From the IMG/VR virus record IMGVR_UViG_3300035199_001025, positions 1 to 27,556 of that record: 27,556 nucleotides of DNA. One strand, given 5' to 3'. The stretch is from a virus. Made by a program: the position numbers and the translations under genes. A model generated the notes under the pieces. The model was not told the origin of the DNA. It did no database searches and saw only the letters and a program-made list of their open reading frames with translations. This document shows, piece after piece, positions 15,723 to 22,662 of this stretch (within the stretch, counting starts at the first letter, position 1; every line of letters begins with the position of its first letter).

Positions 15723-18125
15723 TTGCAACTATTGCCTGACTGGGAAAACAGACTTGCACAAGCCCTCCTAAAAGGTACTGTGGAATACTCATTTTATGGA
15801 AGTATTCGTATGAATTTAGCCAGATTTGATTGCGTCATAAAAGAACTTGATGGCGATGAAACTCTAATTTCTTCGACAGAAGGGTGGCAGGTGTTTCGCC
15901 TCTTTAAGGGCACGTGGCTCCCACTGGAAGGTGATCCTTTAGTTGATCCGATGACTACTCTAAATCTGAAGAAGTGTCTGGATAATACTGCTTTTTGGAA
16001 GCACCCAAAGTCTAAACAAGCGTTCTTCTCCTTACCTGGGTTTGATGCCGTTCTAGTCGCGCAGTTTGACAAAAACCCCCGTAGCCAAACGAGAAGACGC
16101 ATCGAAAAATGCATCGAATCTTGTCTCTCCGTAGGAGAGAATACGTTCAAGGCAAATTTCAACGAACTGACGAGCCAGTTGAAACGGGAACCTTTTGACA
16201 AGCTTTTGGAGGAGACGATAGCGGGATTCATAACAGACAGGCAAAAATCCCGTGAAGAGGAATCTGGCTCAATCCAGCAAGACAGTAAATCTTCGCCACC
16301 TGCATTAGTTGCATTCGATTTGGATCACTTCAAGCAGGTGAATGATACATTCGGGCATCAATACGGTGACCTCGTATTGCAAGCTTTGGCGAAACGCGTT
16401 GACGAGCTATGTTCAGACTACAACACGAAATGGGCCGATGTATCTCGCGTCACTCCCGCTCATCCGAGCGGTGAAGAGTTCATGATTTTAATCTCTGGCA
16501 AAGTCGGCGGCGAAGCGGTCGAGGAGTTTTCCCAGAACCTAAAAGGCATAATATCGCAGGACCCACTACCCAATAACAATGAGTGGGAAGAGATGTCCGA
16601 AAAGAGAGTTCCAAAAGGAACTCCGCTACCTGACCACTCCCAGCGGGCAATCACCGTTAGTATTGGATATGCTTTTGTTCGAAATGACATTCCAGATGGC
16701 GAAGTTAGTGGCGAGACAAAGGCTATTAAGGATAGAGCTGACATCGCTGTTTACACAGCAAAAAATGCAGGGCGTAATTGTGTCGTGCCTTTTGCAAACA
16801 TCGTCCGTGATTTTGGTCAAGTTCTAGAACACCAAACATCAGCAGGTGTCGTTGCGATCGACATCGGAAAGAAAGTCGGGGTGCAAATTGGCCAAGAATT
16901 CATCGTGCGCCATCCACTTTTCACCGGGGACCGACCATTTATCTCCGGGGACGGTAGGTCGCAAAAACGCCTGGGCATGTACCCAAAAAGAGCCTTGGCA
17001 AGCATTGTAGTTTTCGCTGTGGAACCAGAAGTATCTTTTTGCATTCTATCAGGAGAGCGAAAAGACATCGATATCCCCGTCGGTGCAAAGCTCGAGGCTC
17101 TTACACTTGGGAACATCGCTCACCTCGTGGACGAGGCCTTGGGGACACCAAACCGAAATTCGCAAGACCGCTCCGAAATAGAAAACTTTCTGGCAGATCG
17201 CACATCCGATAACCGAGCCTGTGGCGCCGTCATCGAACTAACGAATTCAGAATCTCTTTCCAACGATTATGGGCAAGGCTATGTAAATAGGCTGCTGGCC
17301 GAAATATTCGAAATTCTCAGGAATGAACTTCGAGGAGCAATCGTCGAACACATCCCCCCTACAGAGTTTGGGGTTGCATGGGGTAGTGAAAGTTCTTCAT
17401 CCGAAGCCTACAACTTCATTGATATCGTAGAGAAAATCTCCAACAGAAGCCAAGGAAAAGCTAAAATCAGAGTTGGCGTCTTCGATCCAAAAATTCTACT
17501 TGAAGGTATTGCGAATAATCCCGACACTGAATTTACGCCATCTGGCGATGGGCGCGGAGCAGTGAAACTAGCGCGTCTGGCACGTGACGAAGCAGCCCAA
17601 GCCGATAAAAATGTCAGATACTTTTCCCGAGATACAGCTCTTGCGGTCCTTGTGTTTTCTCGACAATCGGAAGACTTCACCAAATCTGAAACTGATTATG
17701 CCGTGGTGACGGAATTTGGTTCTGTAGGCGGCTGGGTCGAAAATCAACTTGCCCTAATCCGCTACGAACAAGACCTTTGGGACTCCGCAAGGGAAGCAAT
17801 TGATCGAGCACGCGAAAAACTGCCGGATGATTCTGTTGTTATCCTAAATTCCGCGAGTATCTACAATGAGCAAGAAGATAATGATGGAATGGTATCGGAG
17901 TTGATTGCCCTTGGAGAACTGGAGGGGGATGCCAATATTCCTTCGGTTTACGGGGAAGATTTGGTTCCCAAAATCTGCATGCTTGTTCGCAACGGGATGG
18001 ACCCACAAAAAATTCCGGGAGATGTGCTCAAGACAATGCTGAACCAGTATCTAAAACAACCAGAAGACCACAAAACCGAGGCCGTATCAGCCTTAGCCCA
18101 GGCTTTGCTAATTGACCCACAATAG
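15723..18125 (+). CDS. GGDEF (SGEEF) diguanylate cyclase-like protein with degenerate second cyclase-like domain and TPR tail
   Basis: 800 residues from TTG 15723. ATG 15810 has the clearest ribosome binding site (GGAAG, seven bases before), and GTG 15780 is also possible. No membrane segment. The unknown N-terminal region spans 1-190. A GGDEF domain (about 194-355) has FDLDHFKQVND (metal Asp199, Asn207), GHQYGDLVLQALAKRV, signature SGEEF (249-253), VSIGYA and ADIAVYTAKNAGRN. No RxxD inhibitory site precedes the signature. A beta-rich domain (about 372-462: AIDIGKKVGVQIGQEFIV, PVGAKLEAL) recalls FlgT C-terminal-like folds. Residues 498-640 mirror the cyclase layout without its catalytic motif (PPTEF instead of GGDEF). 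The end (670-800) is TPR-like. It looks more AT-rich than the preceding gene. c-di-GMP or another nucleotide product is inferred. Confidence 0.8.
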   Translation: MQLLPDWENRLAQALLKGTVEYSFYGSIRMNLARFDCVIKELDGDETLISSTEGWQVFRLFKGTWLPLEGDPLVDPMTTLNLKKCLDNTAFWKHPKSKQAFFSLPGFDAVLVAQFDKNPRSQTRRRIEKCIESCLSVGENTFKANFNELTSQLKREPFDKLLEETIAGFITDRQKSREEESGSIQQDSKSSPPALVAFDLDHFKQVNDTFGHQYGDLVLQALAKRVDELCSDYNTKWADVSRVTPAHPSGEEFMILISGKVGGEAVEEFSQNLKGIISQDPLPNNNEWEEMSEKRVPKGTPLPDHSQRAITVSIGYAFVRNDIPDGEVSGETKAIKDRADIAVYTAKNAGRNCVVPFANIVRDFGQVLEHQTSAGVVAIDIGKKVGVQIGQEFIVRHPLFTGDRPFISGDGRSQKRLGMYPKRALASIVVFAVEPEVSFCILSGERKDIDIPVGAKLEALTLGNIAHLVDEALGTPNRNSQDRSEIENFLADRTSDNRACGAVIELTNSESLSNDYGQGYVNRLLAEIFEILRNELRGAIVEHIPPTEFGVAWGSESSSSEAYNFIDIVEKISNRSQGKAKIRVGVFDPKILLEGIANNPDTEFTPSGDGRGAVKLARLARDEAAQADKNVRYFSRDTALAVLVFSRQSEDFTKSETDYAVVTEFGSVGGWVENQLALIRYEQDLWDSAREAIDRAREKLPDDSVVILNSASIYNEQEDNDGMVSELIALGELEGDANIPSVYGEDLVPKICMLVRNGMDPQKIPGDVLKTMLNQYLKQPEDHKTEAVSALAQALLIDPQ

Positions 18126-18165
18126 CTATCACCACCGCCAGTGTATCCGAACGGCTGCCATAACT

Positions 18166-18192
18166 GTGAGCAGCCCAAGGACGTTCGCTCAC
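18166..18192. terminator. Weak hairpin between convergent genes
   Basis: GTGAGC and GCTCAC form a 6 bp stem with a 15-base loop in the 69 bp gap between the GGDEF gene (plus) and the 143-residue gene (minus). There is no clear T-run. It may be a bidirectional stop, at low confidence. Confidence 0.25.
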
Positions 18193-18194
18193 GG

Positions 18195-18626
18195 TCACTG
18201 TCCGCTCAGTTGGCGGAAAACCCTTGTGAAAAAGCCCGGGCGGTTTTTGTAGGCTTCATGGCGCAAGCGCCAATAGGCTACCAGCTCATCGGTGTCTAGT
18301 TCCTGAATGTCGGCTGAGCGAACATCGCCGCGTGCGAAAGCATCAGCCATAGAGCATTCCAAAGCATACTCAAGATACGTCCTTGCAAGGTCAGGGCGTT
18401 TTGCGGCTCCGGATTTGGGTGCGATCTCCGTCTTTTGTGTATCTTCCGGACTGACCAGTTCCCAAAAGGTGCCGTCTGGCTGCACCAGAATGTAGATCTC
18501 GTCGACGAACCAGGGCTCCAGATAGAGCTCAGCCGCTGCGACATTCTCAAAGACCTCAACATCATGGGGAAAATCCCGGTCCGGATCGTAGTTTTGATTC
18601 AGAATGAGAATGTCATCCCGTGTCAT
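18195..18626 (-). CDS. Immunity-like protein, last gene of the toxin-like cassette
   Basis: 143 residues. The segment VEVFENVAAAELYLEPWFVD, then EIYILVQPDGTFWELVS, resembles a pattern found in many immunity proteins of polymorphic toxin systems: an acidic helix with AE.YLE, then a two-strand unit around DG. The C-terminal half is helical, with YLEYALECSMADAF and ELDTDELVAYWRLRHEAYKN. No enzyme motif or signal peptide. It is six bases downstream of the 216-residue gene on the same strand and third in a tight cassette after the putative toxin. The immunity role is inferred from the pattern and gene order, not from a confirmed family match. Confidence 0.6.
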   Translation of the reverse strand: MTRDDILILNQNYDPDRDFPHDVEVFENVAAAELYLEPWFVDEIYILVQPDGTFWELVSPEDTQKTEIAPKSGAAKRPDLARTYLEYALECSMADAFARGDVRSADIQELDTDELVAYWRLRHEAYKNRPGFFTRVFRQLSGQ

Positions 18627-18632
18627 GAAAAC

Positions 18633-19283
18633 TCAATCCGAGAGAATGGAAAATGAGAGCGTGTGGATCTTTGTGATCGTCTGGTCGTATGCATAATACA
18701 CATCCGGCGTTTCTCGCCCAGCCCGCCTGCGCCACCAGCTGGTCATGCCTTTTGTCATTTTCAACGTGCGAGCGGGCGATGTTTCTGGCAGCATTTTGAG
18801 AGACACCTCAAAGCCTTCACCAGTCTCTGACATGGTTCGAAGTTTCTCCAACAATGCATCCCGAGCTTTCAAATTGATATCAAGTGTGACGGATGGTTCG
18901 TCGTGGAAGTTCTTCATCACCGCGCCTGGGGCTTCAACGGGGATATCCTGCTGAACTGCGCCAAAGAATGTGTGACCGTCTTCCGAGCGAAGCTCTTCTT
19001 CTTCATAATAGTCCCAGATAAAGAAGCAAACGGAGTACACCGCTGTGTATTTAGGGTCGGTCCGCTCCTTTGTCAGATACCAACCCTCAGCGAGCCTTCT
19101 ACCAAAGTCCAAATAGTTCCCGCCCATTGGTTCCGGCAACAGATCGGGCAACTCCTCAATAAAGTGTGACAAAGCTTTCTTACTGAAGGCCATTTTGAAG
19201 GTTGCCCCTTCTGCACTGCCCAGCTCTGATGTCAGAACTTCAGCGGTAACAGGACCACCAGGATTGCGTTCCGCTCGCAGCAT
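18633..19283 (-). CDS. Uncharacterised protein, middle gene of the toxin-like cassette
   Basis: 216 residues, soluble, mixed alpha/beta. Notable segments are FIEELPDLLPEPMGGNYLDF, AVYSVCFFIWDYYEEEELRS and LPETSPARTLKMTKGMTSWW. I recognise no family. The ATG at 19283 is one base after the TAA of the 334-residue gene. It has GAGGAAG as ribosome binding site inside that gene's end, so the two are coupled. Tight coupling to a putative toxin and a further immunity-like gene makes an immunity or accessory role plausible. A virion component cannot be excluded, given the position between portal and scaffold. Confidence 0.6.
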   Translation of the reverse strand: MLRAERNPGGPVTAEVLTSELGSAEGATFKMAFSKKALSHFIEELPDLLPEPMGGNYLDFGRRLAEGWYLTKERTDPKYTAVYSVCFFIWDYYEEEELRSEDGHTFFGAVQQDIPVEAPGAVMKNFHDEPSVTLDINLKARDALLEKLRTMSETGEGFEVSLKMLPETSPARTLKMTKGMTSWWRRRAGRETPDVYYAYDQTITKIHTLSFSILSD

Positions 19284-19284
19284 T

Positions 19285-20289
19285 TTATCTTCCTCGGGGT
19301 GGGTAATTCAAAGGTACATCAGGTGCCCATCCAGTTGACAGGTTACGCACTTTTGCGGGCGTTCGAAACAGTCTTCTGGTCGTGCCCGGGCGGTGAAAAC
19401 CCAAATGAGAACCTTTGGGCTCGTCATGCATCAAGTCCAGATTGACACTCCGCCTGTTGGCAGGATTGACATAATTCCCAATGGGAAACCCATGCTCGTC
19501 GTAGCGTAGAGGACCAGGCCGCGTCCTAAACTCATAACCGGCATCGGTAAGTCTCTGGATAATCTGATCACGATCTTTTCCGACAAAGGGGTTTGCGCCA
19601 AGGGACTTTCGATTTCTAAAACTGTCATAGCGGAACCTGGCTTCATTCAACGCCCGCCTCGGATCTTTACCCATTTTGGCAAGGGGGTAGGCTTCCAGAA
19701 ACTCGTCCACGCCGCGACCAAATTGCCTTGCATCCCCCACTGCCCTTGAGATTTTCGGGTTGGAAGCAACAAAATCAAAGGCATTACTCATGGCGTTATC
19801 GAGGGTGTTTCTTCCCGCCGGACTCACAGCGTATCTTGTGAGAGCGACCCCTCCTTTGGCCAAAGCGGTCGCGCCAGAAATGGCTTCCACTGGCCCGATC
19901 GACTCCTCGATCGCATCGATCCTGGGGTCGTTCTGTGCTCTCGCCCAATAGGCCTCATGGTCTGCCCGGTTCAGCGCGTCCTGTTCTGGCGAGATCAGGA
20001 AGGCCGGGTTCATGTTCTGGTCGCGGGGGTCAAACACTGGTGGCGGTGGCAGGTTGAGTGACTGCTGATAAGCCAACAGGTTTTGTTGATCCTGGGCCGG
20101 GTTGGCGAAGGGGGATTGCAGCGGTGGCAGACTGCCGCCACCACCATTTTGGACTCCAGGATGGGTTGCCCCTTGTTGACGCAGCAGGGTTTCAGCCCTT
20201 TGCATCTGGTCAAACAGAGACAGGTCCTGTTGCGGGCTTGGTCCGCGCAGAGTAGCTGTTTGGGGAGCAGCTTCTGGAGAAGAGTTCAT
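19285..20289 (-). CDS. Putative polymorphic-toxin-like or virion-associated effector protein
   Basis: 334 residues from ATG 20289, chosen because AAAGGGGGAG lies just upstream. The in-frame ATG at 20304 lacks such a site. Residues 1-100 are Gln/Pro-rich and disordered-looking (GGGGSLPPLQSPF, LNLPPPPVFDPRD). Residues 130-156 are Ala/Gly-rich and hydrophobic (AISGATALAKGGVALTRYAV). The C-terminal domain, from about 215, is basic with many His/Asp/Asn/Arg (KDRDQIIQRLTDAGYEFRTR, YDEHGFPIGNYVNP, NLDLMHDEPKGSHLGFHR). This three-part build with a compact, polar, nuclease-like C-terminus and two coupled small downstream genes resembles a polymorphic toxin cassette. I cannot assign the toxin family or the catalytic residues. 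Alternatively, it is an internal virion protein next to the portal gene. Confidence 0.55.
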   Translation of the reverse strand: MNSSPEAAPQTATLRGPSPQQDLSLFDQMQRAETLLRQQGATHPGVQNGGGGSLPPLQSPFANPAQDQQNLLAYQQSLNLPPPPVFDPRDQNMNPAFLISPEQDALNRADHEAYWARAQNDPRIDAIEESIGPVEAISGATALAKGGVALTRYAVSPAGRNTLDNAMSNAFDFVASNPKISRAVGDARQFGRGVDEFLEAYPLAKMGKDPRRALNEARFRYDSFRNRKSLGANPFVGKDRDQIIQRLTDAGYEFRTRPGPLRYDEHGFPIGNYVNPANRRSVNLDLMHDEPKGSHLGFHRPGTTRRLFRTPAKVRNLSTGWAPDVPLNYPPRGR

Positions 20290-20368
20290 CGCTCCCCCTT
20301 TCATTTAGAGTGCGGCACTTTTTGACAGTGTAAGAGTGGCTCAGGAATGACCCGACAGGCGCGATGGA

Positions 20369-20415
20369 CGAGAGGCCCAATGGATCCCGCATCAAGTGCG
20401 GGATGACAGCAGAGG
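20369..20415. repeat. 47 bp direct repeat with palindrome, copy 1
   Basis: It begins CGAGAGGCCCAATGGATCCC and is identical over 47 bases to 20578-20624. The core ATCCCGCA-TCAAG-TGCGGGAT is a perfect 8 bp inverted repeat with a five-base loop. This is the look of a REP-type intergenic element. Confidence 0.8.
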
Positions 20416-20523
20416 GTGGATCTACCGCTCCTATGAGGAATGGCACGGCTGTTCGGCCTGTTAACCTCTGTTAGCTTTTTGTCTGCGTTTTGGCCTCTGC
20501 ATTTCTTCCAAACAAAAGCTGTC

Positions 20524-20556
20524 ACCCCGGACGCCAAGACATTGGCGAGCCGGGGT
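20524..20556. repeat. Nested REP-like palindrome
   Basis: ACCCCGG (20524-20530) pairs with CCGGGGT (20550-20556), and inside it GCCAA (20533-20537) pairs with TTGGC (20542-20546). The flank CTTCCAAACAAAAGCTGTCA (from 20505) recurs with one change before the palindrome at 24363, so both are members of one repeat family. Confidence 0.65.
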
Positions 20557-20577
20557 CCATTCTGAAGCTGAACTATT

Positions 20578-20624
20578 CGAGAGGCCCAATGGATCCCGCA
20601 TCAAGTGCGGGATGACAGCAGAGG
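20578..20624. repeat. 47 bp direct repeat with palindrome, copy 2
   Basis: Identical to 20369-20415. It ends seven bases before the portal stop codon triplet, so it lies right at the portal gene's 3' edge. Confidence 0.8.
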
Positions 20625-20630
20625 TATGCC

Positions 20631-22658
20631 TCACCCGTTGGGCGAAACCACAAAGCGCAGGTTCTCTTCCGGCGTCTGAAGACCCAGTGCCATTTCTTCG
20701 CGCGCAATGGCGTAGGAATTATCCGCCTTTTCCTGTTCCAGGTCGTGCTTGTCCGCACGAAGCGCATGGTCGGCCTCGGCGGTCGCCCGCTTCAGCGCAA
20801 GCTCTGCCTGCCAGGACTGTTCGCGGAACGCATGTTCGCGCTCCTTCAGGTCCAGTTCGCGTTCGCGAAGCTCGATCTGTTTTGCCATGACCTGCTTTTG
20901 CATTTCGGTTTCCGGGTTGGGGCCGCGCGGTTTCACATTGCGCGGGTTCTCGATATAGGTATCGATGTCCTCAATCTCGGTTGCCTGGGCCATGCGGCGC
21001 ACGGTCTCATAGCGCTTGTTCATGGGATAAAGAGACTTCAGTTCAGGGTCACTCGTCAGGAACTGATCCAGCGCCATATATTTCTGAACTTCCTTGTCCT
21101 TCTCGCCATAACCCAAATTGAACTCAACAGAGGCGTCTTTGCGGGCCTTCCACGTGGTGGGGTTTACCTCCACCCAATTATTGGCCACCTCAAACACCTG
21201 TTCGCCAGAGAAGTTCTCCAGCGTCAGCTCATAAATACGCAGGAACATTTTGCGCAGGAACATCTGAGCGAAGTTCCGGGCAATTACCTTCTGGCGTACC
21301 TGCGAAACATTGATGAGATTCTCCACCATGCCGGCAGAGTTCTGCGAAGACAGCGCGTCCTTGTTCAGCCCCTGTGACAGGCGGCTAATGCCTGTTGTCT
21401 CTTCCTTATCGTCATCCAGCATTGCAACGGTCTGGAAGACAAACGGGTTGAGGCTTGCCTGGATCAAGGGCGCAATCGCGTCCTGGCGCTTAATGTTGAC
21501 GATGCCGCCAATGCGATTTTCCATCAGCTCGCGCGGATTGGCAAGTCCGCCATTCAAGACCGTGTAGCGCGGATTGTTGGTAATCATCGCATGGTCAATG
21601 ATGGAGCGTGTCAGCAGGGTACGCGCGTTCTGGGTTGGGAACACCCGCTTAGCGTAAGAACTACCCCAGAAACGGTGCGGCACCGGAAGCGGCGCCCAGT
21701 CGATGAAGGGGGTGCGTTCGACTTCTTCTTTGTCGAGAATGTGCCCGCCAGAATAGAACAACTTACAAAGCTTCGCCCGGCCATCATTATTGATGTCAAT
21801 CTGGGTGTAGCACTCATAGATGGTATATTTGCGGGTCGCTTCCTGCATGGAGTCTGAGAGATCAGTGGAGGTGGAATAGCCCTCGCCTGTATCTTCGTGG
21901 CGGGCGTCGCGCAGCTCCTCATCATAGTAGGAGGTTTCATCCGCTGCGGTAAGCAGAGCAAGCTTTGCTTCCTCGATCCCCATGTCGCGCAATTCGCTTT
22001 TGGACTTCAGACACCGCTGCCAGGTGATGTCGGCACTCTCAATGGAGACAGCGCGTTCAGAAATACCAAAGTCCTCATTGGGAATAATCTCAATATTGAT
22101 CTTGTCGTTCTTGCGCTTCACCCGCACCGTGCCGGAATATAGCCCTGTGGCTTCGTCCAGCTCAACATCCAGCTCTCTTACCTTTTCATTGGCATAAAGC
22201 TGTTCAATGGCTTCGGTCGGCAGGCCTTCAATTTCGTGTTCTTCTTCTTCGCATTCCTGCTCGTACCAGACTTTCGCAACACCATTGCGGAACATCAGGC
22301 CATTGTGAACAGCGTCACGAATAATGTGGAAGCCGTCATTCATGCGGTGGAACACATATTGGCTCCACTCGCTGGCAATGCGGGCTGCTTCTACATCGTC
22401 TGCATTTTCCGGTTTGAAATAGGCCCCGCGCTTGTGGGCTGAGAAGGTTTCCAATATCTGGGCCTTCATGCTTTCAACCGCGTCAAACACGTCTTGAGAC
22501 ACATATTTGGAATTGCCCTTATGAAGGGGCTTCGGGCTTTCTCCATCATAGAAGCGTTGGGTCTCTGCCCGTTCGCGTTCCAGTGTGTTGTCCCGCAACC
22601 CACTTGTAAGGTCCAGCCGGCTTTTCACCAGGGCTGCAATATCCTCATCACGGAGCAT
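20631..22658 (-). CDS. Portal protein, SU10-like podovirus type
   Basis: About 675 residues from ATG 22658 (MLRDEDIAALVKSRLDLTSG), four bases after the TerL stop. A longer form from ATG 22688 would overlap TerL and adds ten residues. Portal features are RAETQRFYDGE near the start, KYVSQDVFDAVESMKAQILE and DAVHNGLMFRNGVAKVWYE. Further on are PFIDWAPLPVPHRFWGSSYA, RTLLTRSIIDHAMITNNPRY, the NPFVFQTVAMLDDDKEETTG/LSQGLN stretch and QVRQKVIARNFAQMFLRKMF. The C-terminal roughly 70 residues are a strongly charged coiled coil (KQIELRERELDLKEREHAF). It forms the dodecameric DNA channel at the capsid vertex and docks TerL. It is coupled to terL. Confidence 0.88.
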   Translation of the reverse strand: MLRDEDIAALVKSRLDLTSGLRDNTLERERAETQRFYDGESPKPLHKGNSKYVSQDVFDAVESMKAQILETFSAHKRGAYFKPENADDVEAARIASEWSQYVFHRMNDGFHIIRDAVHNGLMFRNGVAKVWYEQECEEEEHEIEGLPTEAIEQLYANEKVRELDVELDEATGLYSGTVRVKRKNDKINIEIIPNEDFGISERAVSIESADITWQRCLKSKSELRDMGIEEAKLALLTAADETSYYDEELRDARHEDTGEGYSTSTDLSDSMQEATRKYTIYECYTQIDINNDGRAKLCKLFYSGGHILDKEEVERTPFIDWAPLPVPHRFWGSSYAKRVFPTQNARTLLTRSIIDHAMITNNPRYTVLNGGLANPRELMENRIGGIVNIKRQDAIAPLIQASLNPFVFQTVAMLDDDKEETTGISRLSQGLNKDALSSQNSAGMVENLINVSQVRQKVIARNFAQMFLRKMFLRIYELTLENFSGEQVFEVANNWVEVNPTTWKARKDASVEFNLGYGEKDKEVQKYMALDQFLTSDPELKSLYPMNKRYETVRRMAQATEIEDIDTYIENPRNVKPRGPNPETEMQKQVMAKQIELRERELDLKEREHAFREQSWQAELALKRATAEADHALRADKHDLEQEKADNSYAIAREEMALGLQTPEENLRFVVSPNG

Positions 22659-22662
22659 CTTT

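Larger units (their letters stand above)
20290..20630. other. 341 bp gene-free gap with chromosomal-type palindromic repeats
   Basis: No credible gene on either strand. It contains the ribosome binding site of the 334-residue gene (20290-20300), two identical 47 bp repeats, and a nested palindrome (20524-20556). This breaks the head operon between portal and the accessory cassette. No clear intrinsic terminator or promoter was recognised. Confidence 0.55.

Noticed and set aside
15723-18125. Cas10 or mCpol-type CRISPR polymerase
   Set aside because: The domain has the full diguanylate cyclase landmarks, including VSIGYA and AVYTAKNAGRN. No GGDD palm motif and no CRISPR-associated genes nearby.
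20369-20624. CRISPR array
   Set aside because: Only two copies 209 bp apart, unit 47 bp with REP-like palindrome, and no regular spacers or cas genes.
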